This document shows, piece by piece, positions 33,924-41,254 of a DNA stretch of 64,000 nucleotides; position 1 is the first letter of the stretch; each line of letters starts with the position of its first letter. The position numbers were made by a program, and so were the translations under genes. The notes beneath the pieces are model-generated. The model saw only the letters and a program-made list of their open reading frames with translations. It had not been told where the DNA came from and searched no databases. This DNA comes from an uncultured Clostridia bacterium (GTDB lineage Bacteria > Bacillota > Clostridia > Christensenellales > UBA1242), in contig CAKVLQ010000001.1 in NCBI GenBank assembly GCA_934757845.1, positions 181,882 through 245,881 of the forward strand, read 5' to 3'.

Positions 33924-36758
33924 TTAAGCACTTGGAATCAAATCTTTAAGACCATTTAAAATGTTTTTGTAAGTGTTGTCATCAACAACAGATGTGCTTG
34001 AACTTAAGTTGTCTTTTTGCTCGCTTATATAGTTTTCAACATTTAATTGAATAATGTCATTTGGAAGACTGCTTATATCAATTTCGTCAAGCATATTGCT
34101 TAAAATTTCATTTGTGAAACTTACAGGGAATGAGCCAGTGTTTTTAACAGCATTCAAACTTGAACTTAAAGCGGCAATATCAATATTTGCAATATTAGAA
34201 GTATCCATATCTTTAAGTTTGTTCATTTGAACATTTATAACTTCCATACTATCATATAATTTTGAAATAGTGTTATTTTCAATAATATAATCTTTTGCGT
34301 TTTCAAGAGCAGTTTTAATACCGTGTTCGGTTGTCATATCAACTATTGATTTTTCAATAGCATAGGTTATAGCGCCTTTTTCAACACAATCGGTTAAAGT
34401 TTCGGTTGGTTTTCGATTGTTAAGTCTATAAATTATGTTTTCATATAGCAATGCGTTGTCCGTATCTTGATTTTTTGCAATAGTCATAATTTCAGTTAAA
34501 AGTGGTTGCATTTTTTTGCTGTAAATTTTGCTTTTTTCATTTTGTTCAACTTCGTCAAATTTTTGACACATAGCAACCAATTTTTCGGCGTCTTCTTTGT
34601 TGTTTCCAGAAAGAGTAAGGTCTTTAAATTTGAATATTTCTTTAATTAGTGGGCTTAATGCAGTAAGTTCATTTTCCCATTCAACTTTTGCAAGAGAACC
34701 GGTAACAGGTATATCACTATCTTTTATTTTTAAAATTTCAATAGCAGTTTCATAGCCAGTTAAACTTGTTTTTGCTTTATCAAGCACATCATTAAATATT
34801 GGTCTAATTTCGCTTCCAAATAATGTTGTAAGTTCAAGTTTGTCAAATATTCTTCCAGCAAGAGAAAGGTTTATTGTTTCAATATCAATTTCAGATTTGA
34901 TACTTGGATATAAAGTTTCCAAATCGTCAAAAGCATCAGCGATTTTAGAAAGTTCAGTTTTCCAACTTTCAACTTCGCTTATGTTTTCAATAACGCCATT
35001 AAGATTGATAATTGATTGATTAGAAGCGTCCAACAATTTGCCTTCAACTGCTTCAATAAAGTCATTATATTGTGTGGTAGTTAAAATTTCAGGGTCTTTC
35101 AAAATATCTAAAATTGTGCCAGCAAAAGGGAAGGTCTCTTTTGAAACATAAAGGTCACTTGTTGGGTTAATGGTTTTTATTGCGTTAATTCCGTTTTCAA
35201 TAATTGTTGAAAAGGTTTGAGATGCTTTTTCTTTTGTTATGTTGTTTGTTGTATAGTTTTTGTTAAGAGCATTAAACATTGCTTCAAGACCGCCGTCTAT
35301 TAATGTTGGGCTCATGTCTTTAACAAAAGTGATAGTTGTTATTTGTGATGCAATCTTGCTGGCAAAATCGGCATTAGATGCTTTAATCAAATTAATATAA
35401 TCAACTTCAGTTAGTTTTGTTTCAGCATTAATGTTGTTGTAAACTGGTGTTAAAATGTTGTTATCGTTAACAGTTTTTAAAATGTTAATCAAATCTTGCA
35501 AAACATTTTTAACAAAACTAAAATCATAGTTAGAAATTGTAACCAAGGCTTGGGAAACAATTAAATTTTTAACCTCGTCTTTTGTAATTTCGTCAGGAAG
35601 TTTAACAGGGAAATCTGGGTCGTTTAAAATGCTGTCAACAAATATAGGAAGAACAGTGTTTCCAACAGCGTTTAAAAATTTAACTTCAAAAATTGTGTTA
35701 ACAGTTTTGTCGGCTTTGTTTAAAACATCTGTCATTTCTTCTTTTGTTAAGGTTTGTTTGTTTAAAGTGTTATAAATGTCATAGCAATCGGCATACACAT
35801 TCATAACGGTTTCAAGGTCGCTTAAAAGTTTAACTTCTTGTCCGTTAATTTTTGTTTTTGTAAGTTGGTTAAACGCGCCTTTTCCAATCGCTTCCATTCC
35901 AATGCATCTAGTAACATTAACAGCCACATTGTTTTTATAAGCACTTGTTATCATTTGGCTTGTTTCTTTGCCAAACAAACTTTCAAGAAGTGATTGACTG
36001 TTTTGATTTGCACTTTCATCATCGGCATAAAGCATAATTGAAACAGTGCCTGTAGTGCCGTCAACCTTAATTTCGTCAAGTTTTATAATTGCACTTCCAA
36101 ACCCAAAGAAAGGAATTAAAGTTGCAAAAACGGCGATTAATCCAATAACAAGACCGCAAGCCATTCCAGCCAAACGATGTTTTTTAGGCTTTTGTTTTCT
36201 TGATTGTTCAAACTGCGATTTTATTTGAGCACTGGTTTCAGGGTTAAGTTTGTCAAGGGCAGGATTAATTTTTTGTTCAAGCATTTTTTGATTTTTAACT
36301 TTGTTGTTTTGTTTGCTTTTGTTAACGCAAAAAATAATAAGATTGATTGGAAGAGAAATAATAAACACAACAATCTTGATAGTCCAAAAAAGTGCAAGGA
36401 AAATAAAAGGCGATGCCAATAAACTTGGAAGAGTTAAAATAACATCTTTAATTTCTGGGTGATTTGTTATTGCGTTTGCAATTTCAGGATTTGCCTCAAT
36501 TTGAGCAACAATATAATCTCCAAGAGTGGCACAAACCGATCCGTTTGCTTGCAAATTTAAGTTTGTAATGTCATATTGCAAAACAAGTGTGGTTAAAGAA
36601 CTGGTAACCAACACAAGCACAATAACAAGCACAAGGTTATAAATTCCGCTTGCTAAACTTTTCTTAAAGCCAACAATAAGCCCATACAAAACGCCAATAA
36701 CCACAAAGGCAAGGCAAGCAAGGCTTAAAATCAAACTTATTAAATTAACTGTTTCCAT
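33924..36758 (-). CDS. Large membrane protein with a CvpA-like N-terminus and a long helical ectodomain
   Basis: A 944-residue protein. The first ~235 residues hold four likely membrane segments in the CvpA pattern: VLYGLIVGFKKSLASGIYNL, a long helix, VVFIISLPINLII, and HRLAGMACGLVIGLIAVFAT. The remaining ~700 residues are mostly helical, rich in Asp, Asn, Lys and Thr, with repeating hydrophobic spacing and no recognised catalytic motif. CvpA in E. coli affects colicin V export and envelope stress; the function here is unknown. It is a single gene with its own terminator and AGGAG site. The size is far above the ~165-residue CvpA norm. Confidence 0.65.
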   Translation of the reverse strand: METVNLISLILSLACLAFVVIGVLYGLIVGFKKSLASGIYNLVLVIVLVLVTSSLTTLVLQYDITNLNLQANGSVCATLGDYIVAQIEANPEIANAITNHPEIKDVILTLPSLLASPFIFLALFWTIKIVVFIISLPINLIIFCVNKSKQNNKVKNQKMLEQKINPALDKLNPETSAQIKSQFEQSRKQKPKKHRLAGMACGLVIGLIAVFATLIPFFGFGSAIIKLDEIKVDGTTGTVSIMLYADDESANQNSQSLLESLFGKETSQMITSAYKNNVAVNVTRCIGMEAIGKGAFNQLTKTKINGQEVKLLSDLETVMNVYADCYDIYNTLNKQTLTKEEMTDVLNKADKTVNTIFEVKFLNAVGNTVLPIFVDSILNDPDFPVKLPDEITKDEVKNLIVSQALVTISNYDFSFVKNVLQDLINILKTVNDNNILTPVYNNINAETKLTEVDYINLIKASNADFASKIASQITTITFVKDMSPTLIDGGLEAMFNALNKNYTTNNITKEKASQTFSTIIENGINAIKTINPTSDLYVSKETFPFAGTILDILKDPEILTTTQYNDFIEAVEGKLLDASNQSIINLNGVIENISEVESWKTELSKIADAFDDLETLYPSIKSEIDIETINLSLAGRIFDKLELTTLFGSEIRPIFNDVLDKAKTSLTGYETAIEILKIKDSDIPVTGSLAKVEWENELTALSPLIKEIFKFKDLTLSGNNKEDAEKLVAMCQKFDEVEQNEKSKIYSKKMQPLLTEIMTIAKNQDTDNALLYENIIYRLNNRKPTETLTDCVEKGAITYAIEKSIVDMTTEHGIKTALENAKDYIIENNTISKLYDSMEVINVQMNKLKDMDTSNIANIDIAALSSSLNAVKNTGSFPVSFTNEILSNMLDEIDISSLPNDIIQLNVENYISEQKDNLSSSTSVVDDNTYKNILNGLKDLIPSA

Positions 36759-36903
36759 AAAAACTCCTATAATAATTTTTACCTAAATTTATAGTATTAT
36801 AACAAATAAACCTTTAAATTAAAAACGAAATTAACTTAAAATTCAAAAAAATGAAGATTAACAAAAAAGGCATAAAAATTTAGCACAAATTTTGATTTTT
36901 TGC

Positions 36904-36932
36904 TTGACAAACAAGTTTAATGGTTGTAAAAT
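36904..36932 (+). promoter_or_regulatory. Promoter of rplM-rpsI
   Basis: TTGACA (36904-36909), 17-bp spacer, TAAAAT (36927-36932). A leader of about 60 nt follows with a short GGC/GCC pairing; an L13-type autoregulatory leader is possible but was not recognised with certainty. Confidence 0.7.
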
Positions 36933-36999
36933 AGGCAAGTATAAGTTTATTTTGAATTAGCCCCTTAAAATAGACAATCACAAAAACTTTGGAGGAATT

Positions 37000-37443
37000 A
37001 TGAAATCATATATGGCAAATCCTTCAACAGTGGAAAGAAAATGGTTCGTTATTGACGCAACAAATATCCCAATGGGAAGGTTAGCAAGCCAAGTTGCAGC
37101 AATACTACGAGGCAAAAACAAACCAACATTCACACCACATGTTGACACTGGGGATTATGTTATTATTATCAATAGTGATAATGTAAAATTAACAGGAAAG
37201 AAACTTGAACAAAAAATGTATCGTCATCACACAGGATACATTGGCAATATGAAAGAAGAAAACTATGCAAAACTTATGAGTGAACGAAGCGACTTTGCAA
37301 TCACTCTTGCAGTTAAAGGAATGTTGCCAAAATCAAATATGGGCAGAGAAATGCTAAAACGACTATTTGTTTACAAAGACGCAAACCATGGTCATGAAGC
37401 ACAAAAACCACAAACACTTGTTTTAAAGGAGGCAAACAGATAA
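37000..37443 (+). CDS. rplM: 50S ribosomal protein L13
   Basis: Ribosomal protein L13 (uL13), 147 residues, an early-assembly protein of the large subunit. Conserved stretches: WFVIDATNIPMGRLASQVAAILRGK, GDYVIIINSD, KMYRHHTGYIG and MLPKSNMGREMLKRLFVYKD. It has a strong TGGAGG site and is followed 3 nt after its stop by rpsI, the universal rplM-rpsI pair. Confidence 0.98.
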   Translation: MKSYMANPSTVERKWFVIDATNIPMGRLASQVAAILRGKNKPTFTPHVDTGDYVIIINSDNVKLTGKKLEQKMYRHHTGYIGNMKEENYAKLMSERSDFAITLAVKGMLPKSNMGREMLKRLFVYKDANHGHEAQKPQTLVLKEANR

Positions 37444-37446
37444 TTT

Positions 37447-37866
37447 ATGGCAGTTACTAAAAAAGCAAAAGAAACAAAAACACTTGCTCCTTTAAATGTT
37501 GGCAGAAGAAAATCTTCTGTTGCTCGTGTTCGTGTAACTAATGGAACAGGCAAAATTGTTATCAACAAAAAAGAACTTAACGAATATTTTGCGCTAGAAA
37601 CTTTAAAACAAATTGTTAAACAACCACTTGTATTAACAAACACACTTGACAAAGTTGATGTTTTGGTTAATGTTTATGGCGGTGGATTAACAGGTCAAGC
37701 AGGTGCAATCCGTCACGGCATTGCAAGAGGTTTGGTTGAACTTGACGAAACTTACAAACCAGAACTTAAAAAAGCAGGCTTCTTAACTCGTGATGCACGA
37801 AAAAAAGAAAGAAAGAAATATGGATTGAAAAAAGCCCGAAAAGCGCCACAATTCAGCAAAAGATAA
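37447..37866 (+). CDS. rpsI: 30S ribosomal protein S9
   Basis: Ribosomal protein S9 (uS9), 139 residues. Conserved parts are VGRRKSSVARVRVTNGTGKI, VYGGGLTGQAGAIRHGIARGLVE, and the basic tail FLTRDARKKERKKYGLKKAR ending SKR, which contacts P-site tRNA. A short N-terminal extension (about 15 residues) precedes the usual start. The GGAGG inside the end of rplM serves as its ribosome binding site. Confidence 0.98.
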   Translation: MAVTKKAKETKTLAPLNVGRRKSSVARVRVTNGTGKIVINKKELNEYFALETLKQIVKQPLVLTNTLDKVDVLVNVYGGGLTGQAGAIRHGIARGLVELDETYKPELKKAGFLTRDARKKERKKYGLKKARKAPQFSKR

Positions 37867-37879
37867 TATTTTGTTATTT

Positions 37880-37911
37880 AAAACAGCAATCAAAAACGGT
37901 TGCTGTTTTTT
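37880..37911 (+). terminator. Terminator after rpsI
   Basis: Stem AACAGCAA/TTGCTGTT with a 10-nt loop and a T-run. Confidence 0.85.
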
Positions 37912-37954
37912 GTTTTATTTTGAAGTTTAAAGCGGGTTCAATATCTTTATTTTC

Positions 37955-37983
37955 TTGACAATTTGATTAAAAAATACTATAAT
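37955..37983 (+). promoter_or_regulatory. Consensus promoter of fic
   Basis: TTGACA (37955-37960), 17-bp spacer, TATAAT (37978-37983), then an AAAGGAG site before the ATG. Confidence 0.85.
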
Positions 37984-38001
37984 AATTCAAAGGAGTTTTG
38001 A

Positions 38002-38736
38002 ATGGAACAAACAAATCATTTGCTTGAAATTTTGCAAGCACAGCAAAAGTCAAAATTAAGTGGCGGAATTTATCACAAAGTGCAAATTGAATTAACTTTC
38101 AATTCAAACCATATTGAAGGAAGCAGACTTTCGGTTGACCAAACAAGATATATTTTTGAAACAAACACGATTGGTGCATCGGATATTCCAGTTAATGTTG
38201 ATGATGTTGTTGAAACAGCCAACCATTTTAGGTGTATAGATTTTATAATACAAAATGCAAAACAACCACTTACACAAGATATGATAAAGCATCTTCATTT
38301 TATGTTAAAAACAGGCACTTCAGATAGTCAAAACGATTGGTTTAATGTTGGCGAGTATAAAAAACTTCCAAACGAAGTTGGTGGAAACCAAACTTGTCCA
38401 CCAAATTTGGTTGAACAAAAAATGAAAGATTTGCTAAATGAATATAATCAAAATAGCAAAAAATCCCTTGAAGACATTGTTGCTTTTCACCATAGTTTTG
38501 AGTGTGTTCACCCTTTTCAAGACGGAAATGGGCGTGTGGGCAGACTTATTATGTTTAAAGAGTGTTTAAACAATAACATTGTGCCATTTGTGATTGACGA
38601 AGCGCATAAATTTTTCTATTATCGTGGATTAAAAGAATGGAACAATCAAAAAGGTTTTTTGCTTGACACCTGCTTGTCATGTCAAGACACTTTCAAAACT
38701 TGGCTAGATTATTTTAATATAAACTATGTGATGTAA
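38002..38736 (+). CDS. Fic-domain protein (probable AMP transferase, self-inhibited class II)
   Basis: A 244-residue Fic protein. The catalytic loop HPFQDGNGRVGR (170-181) is complete, so nucleotidyl transfer, typically AMPylation of Ser/Thr/Tyr, is expected. An N-terminal inhibitory motif SNHIEG (35-40) fits S/TxxxEG/N, with Glu39 able to block ATP. The position ahead of the Fic core defines class II, not a FicT/FicA toxin-antitoxin pair. The targets are unknown. The promoter is strong. The last 7 nt form one arm of the closing stem of a structured repeat (38728-38798), so the stop codon lies inside that element. Confidence 0.92.
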   Translation: MEQTNHLLEILQAQQKSKLSGGIYHKVQIELTFNSNHIEGSRLSVDQTRYIFETNTIGASDIPVNVDDVVETANHFRCIDFIIQNAKQPLTQDMIKHLHFMLKTGTSDSQNDWFNVGEYKKLPNEVGGNQTCPPNLVEQKMKDLLNEYNQNSKKSLEDIVAFHHSFECVHPFQDGNGRVGRLIMFKECLNNNIVPFVIDEAHKFFYYRGLKEWNNQKGFLLDTCLSCQDTFKTWLDYFNINYVM

Positions 38737-38798
38737 AATTTTAAGCAAGTTAAAATTTTGATTTGCTTACGCAACTCCTTGATAAATCAAGGCATCAC
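38728..38798. repeat. Cloverleaf-like structured repeat, copy 2 (71 nt)
   Basis: Closing stem GTGATGT (38728-38734)/GCATCAC (38792-38798) encloses AAAATTTTAA/TTAAAATTTT, TTGC-TTAC-GCAA and CTTGAT-AA-ATCAAG. The last stem differs from copy 1 (CACGAT/ATCGTG) by two compensated base pairs, and the closing stem has a C-G to T-G change. The 3' flank GTTTGAATA is shared with copy 1. The 5' end overlaps the fic stop codon. Confidence 0.7.
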
Positions 38799-38811
38799 AG
38801 TTTGAATAAAC

Positions 38812-38861
38812 ATCGGTTGCTGGCAAATATCCCTGCGGGCTGCTTGCCGACAACTTCCGAT
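38812..38861. repeat. Nested long hairpin between fic and the BRO gene
   Basis: Nested arms ATCGG/CCGAT, TTG/CAA, GGCAA/TTGCC and CCC/GGG around loop TGC form a tapered hairpin of about 50 nt. It is GC-rich against the local background. It follows the cloverleaf repeat directly and may be part of the same element. Confidence 0.5.
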
Positions 38862-38901
38862 AATATAAAATATTAGTTTGCAAAATAAGGGGAAAAAGCA
38901 A

Positions 38902-39756
38902 ATGTCGAATATAAAGATTTTTGAAGATAAAAAAATAAGAACAAAATGGGACGCCGAAAAAGAAGATTGGTGGTTTTCGGTTGTTGATGTTGTTTGGGCT
39001 TTAACAGATAGCATAAACTATCAAACGGCAAGAAAATATTGGAATAAATTAAAACAACGATTGAATGACGAAGGAAGTGAACTGGTGACAATTTGTCACC
39101 AATTGAAATTGCCCGCTCAAGATGGAAAATTAAGGGACACCGATGTTGTAAACACAAAAGACCTTCTTCGTCTAATCCAATCCATTCCAAGCAAAAAGGC
39201 AGAGCCGTTCAAAATGTGGCTTGCCAAGGTTGGTAGTGAAAGGCTTGATGAAATTGCCGACCCAGAAAAAGCAATTATTCGTGGTGCAGATTTTTATCGT
39301 GCAAAAGGCTACACTGAAGGGTGGATAAATCAAAGACTACAAACCATAGAAATGCGGAAAGAACTAACTGACGAATGGAAAAATCGTGGGATAGAAAATG
39401 AAAAAGATTATGCGATATTAACCAACGAAATGACAAAGGCATGGAGTGGAATGAGCGTGCAAGAATACAAAGAGCACAAAGGGTTGAAAAAAGAGAATTT
39501 GCGAGATAACATGACAAACATAGAATTGGTTTTAAATATGCTTGCCGAAGTTACTACAACGGACATTTCTAAAAATGAAAAACCACAAACTTTTTATCAA
39601 AGCAAACAAATCGCAAAGCGGGGCGGAAAAATCGCAAAAAATGCACGGCTTAATTATGAAAAAGAAATAGGAAAAAGTGTTATATCGTCTGCAAATGCAA
39701 GCAATAAACAACTTTTGGAAACACCACCAGTTGAAAACAAAAAACATAAAAAATAA
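38902..39756 (+). CDS. BRO-N-domain phage-antirepressor-like protein
   Basis: A 284-residue protein. The N-terminal ~110 residues match the BRO-N domain (IRTKWDAEKEDWWFSVVDVVWALTD, ARKYWNKLKQRL, DVVNTKDLLRLIQSIPSKKAEPFK with WLAKVG). The rest resembles the DinD/BRO-type C-terminus (RAKGYTEGWINQRLQTIEMRKELTDEWKNRG). Such proteins are common on phages and genomic islands and in bacterial chromosomes; the role (DNA binding, damage response or antirepression) is not established here. The ATG at 38902 follows an AAGGGG site; an in-frame TTG upstream is weaker. A terminator follows. Confidence 0.85.
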   Translation: MSNIKIFEDKKIRTKWDAEKEDWWFSVVDVVWALTDSINYQTARKYWNKLKQRLNDEGSELVTICHQLKLPAQDGKLRDTDVVNTKDLLRLIQSIPSKKAEPFKMWLAKVGSERLDEIADPEKAIIRGADFYRAKGYTEGWINQRLQTIEMRKELTDEWKNRGIENEKDYAILTNEMTKAWSGMSVQEYKEHKGLKKENLRDNMTNIELVLNMLAEVTTTDISKNEKPQTFYQSKQIAKRGGKIAKNARLNYEKEIGKSVISSANASNKQLLETPPVENKKHKK

Positions 39757-39757
39757 A

Positions 39758-39792
39758 AAAAGTTGCTCAAAAAAAGGGCAAACTTTTTTTAT
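39758..39792 (+). terminator. Terminator after the BRO gene
   Basis: Stem AAAAAGTTGCTC/GGGCAAACTTTTTT with a bulge and a T-run. Confidence 0.7.
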
Positions 39793-39871
39793 TTGCTTTT
39801 CCAAAAATTTGCATTGAATAAATATGCACAAAAATGAATAAAAAATTATTTTAAAAATCTTTGAAAATTGT

Positions 39872-39901
39872 TTGCCATAAGGTCGAAAATTGTTGTATCA
39901 T
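39872..39901 (+). promoter_or_regulatory. Distal twin promoter with a Spo0A-box-like spacer
   Basis: TTGCCA, 18-bp spacer containing GGTCGAA, TATCAT. The stretch GTCGAAAATTGTTGTATCAT is nearly identical to the proximal promoter at 40006-40035. The predicted transcript opens with a stem GTGTTGA/TCAACAC (39906-39912 with 39938-39944). Confidence 0.5.
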
Positions 39902-39905
39902 AAAA

Positions 39906-39978
39906 GTGTTGATGAAAATAAGTTTGGAAAGCTTAATTCAACACCGAAATTTATAAAACAGGCTAATGCCGGGTTGAA
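39906..39978 (+). other. Region with two competing stems between the twin promoters
   Basis: GTGTTGA/TCAACAC (39906-39912 with 39938-39944) competes with TTCAAC...CCG paired to CGG-GTTGAA (39937-39946 with 39970-39978). A small GGC-TAAT-GCC hairpin lies inside. It could be a small RNA or an upstream leader; no known riboswitch class was recognised. Confidence 0.35.
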
Positions 39979-40005
39979 AAAATTTTAAAAACATAAAAAA
40001 ATTAA

Positions 40006-40035
40006 TTGACAGTTTGTCGAATTTTGTTGTAACAT
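40006..40035 (+). promoter_or_regulatory. Proximal twin promoter with a Spo0A-box-like spacer
   Basis: TTGACA (40006-40011), 18-bp spacer with TTTGTCGAA, TAACAT (40030-40035). TGTCGAA is the core of the 0A box bound by Spo0A. The site lies at the same distance from the -10 as GGTCGAA in the distal promoter. Confidence 0.55.
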
Positions 40036-40142
40036 TAAGTTGTTAGCAAAATTCACAAAACGGTCAAGCAAAAACAAAAAAATTAAAAAATTTGTTGAAA
40101 TTTGTTTGACAAGTTCCAAACAAAAGAGTTATGCTTAAAAAG

Positions 40143-40243
40143 GATAGAACAAATCTATCAAATCAAAAAAAATTGTTGTGCAATAGGCACGCAATCGGGG
40201 ACGGGTGTCCCACTACATAATGGTATTCTCTTGCTACGGCAAG
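40143..40243 (+). promoter_or_regulatory. Structured 5' leader of the TasA-like gene (four hairpins)
   Basis: In order: GATAG/CTATC (40143-40159); ATTG..GTGC-AATAG-GCAC.CAAT (40172-40195); GGGAC-GGGT-GTCCC (40198-40211); CTTGC-TACG-GCAAG with a UNCG-type loop (40230-40243). An AAAAGGAG site and the ATG follow 40 nt later. The leader is about 250 nt long. A role in mRNA stability or regulation is inferred. Confidence 0.5.
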
Positions 40244-40293
40244 TTGAAATACAAATTAAAAAATTATTAAATTTAAAAAGGAGAAAAAACAAA

Positions 40294-40857
40294 ATGACAA
40301 ACGCAAAAAACAAAAAAAGCGTAATTGCTATTATCGCTATGGCATTCTTGCTAGTTGCTTCAATCGTTTTGGCTGCTACTGGTGCATGGTTCACAAGCAC
40401 TGCTACTGACAGAACTGGCAACGCAGATGTTAAATTCGGTAAAGTTGCTATTAGCATTGGTGAAGGTGATGTTACTCTAACAAAATCTCACGTTGCTGAA
40501 CTTACAGTTGATAACTGTTCTTGGGCTGTAACAGGTCTAGAATTAACAACTACTTCTAGTGTTGATATGTATTATCAATATGAAGTTAAAGTTGAAATCA
40601 CAGGAGCTGATACATCTTATTTCACAGTTACAGGAGATAAAGCTGCAACTATCAAAAAATGGACTGTTGGTGGAGAACTTGACAAATTAGATAACATCAG
40701 TATTAAATTTGATTCAAACAATGCTATGAATGGTAGTACTACAACTGCTACTATTAAAGTTACAGTATCTGCAAAAGCTATCCAAGCAGACCACTTAACT
40801 GCTGCTCAATACAAAACATTCTTTGATGTTGAAGAAGCTCCTGCTGATCTTGCTTAA
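40294..40857 (+). CDS. TasA/CalY (camelysin)-like secreted surface protein
   Basis: A 187-residue protein. The N-terminus NKKSVIAIIAMAFLLVASIVLAATGAWF followed by TSTATDRTGNADVKFGKV is the TasA/SipW-dependent signal pattern, and the mature part is a beta-rich domain like matrix fibre proteins TasA and CalY. No SipW signal peptidase is in the window. Codon use differs from the neighbours (many GCT Ala, TCT Ser, CTA/CTT, GGT), which suggests very high expression. The ATG has an AAGGAG site; the frame stays open upstream into the leader, but those codons are not used. It lies behind two 0A-box-like promoters, as matrix genes often depend on Spo0A. Confidence 0.75.
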   Translation: MTNAKNKKSVIAIIAMAFLLVASIVLAATGAWFTSTATDRTGNADVKFGKVAISIGEGDVTLTKSHVAELTVDNCSWAVTGLELTTTSSVDMYYQYEVKVEITGADTSYFTVTGDKAATIKKWTVGGELDKLDNISIKFDSNNAMNGSTTTATIKVTVSAKAIQADHLTAAQYKTFFDVEEAPADLA

Positions 40858-40878
40858 TTAGTTTGATTTAGTAGATAA

Positions 40879-40907
40879 AAAAGAGAGTTTTAAAACTCTC
40901 TTTTTTT
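40879..40907 (+). terminator. Terminator after the TasA-like gene
   Basis: Perfect stem AAGAGAGTTT/AAACTCTCTT with a 2-nt loop and seven Ts. Confidence 0.9.
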
Positions 40908-40984
40908 AAAACTTTTTTTATAATAACTATTTATTTGACAAAAATATTTATTTATGTTATTTATATAAAACAGGAGGGTATTAT

Positions 40985-41215
40985 ATGAGTTTAGCTAAAG
41001 AATTATTTTCTGATAAAAACTTTTTTGAAGAGATTATTCCAGAGATTTTGAGTGAAGTGGGTATTGATGCTGGTTGCCAATACGATTTAAAAGATGAAGA
41101 AAGAAAAGAAATTCATTCAAATGCTGAAAATGTGTTAAAAGAAAAATATGGAGAGAACCAAAACTTCATAATGTTTCACGAAATGATAAATAAAATACTG
41201 GACACAAAAATATAA
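40985..41215 (+). CDS. Small acidic hypothetical protein
   Basis: A 76-residue soluble protein, Glu/Lys/Asn-rich, predicted mostly helical, with no recognised motif. A promoter (TTGACA at 40935-40940, weak -10) and a strong CAGGAGGG ribosome binding site make it a convincing gene. It shares a bidirectional terminator with the convergent coiled-coil gene. Function unknown. Confidence 0.7.
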   Translation: MSLAKELFSDKNFFEEIIPEILSEVGIDAGCQYDLKDEERKEIHSNAENVLKEKYGENQNFIMFHEMINKILDTKI

Positions 41216-41224
41216 ATAACAATT

Positions 41225-41252
41225 AAAAAAGGCTAAAATTTAGCCTTTTTTT
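41225..41252. terminator. Bidirectional terminator
   Basis: Stem AAGGCTAAA/TTTAGCCTT with A-run and T-run between convergent genes. Confidence 0.88.
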
Positions 41253-41254
41253 GT

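Noticed and set aside
39906..40243. Known riboswitch (c-di-GMP, preQ1, ZTP, fluoride) upstream of the TasA-like gene
   Set aside because: Conserved core sequences of these classes were looked for and not found; the structures are reported only as unassigned.
40102..40293. Upstream extension of the TasA-like protein by 64 residues
   Set aside because: It would translate the structured leader and give a cysteine/lysine-rich segment before the signal peptide; the ATG at 40294 has a proper ribosome binding site and starts the signal.
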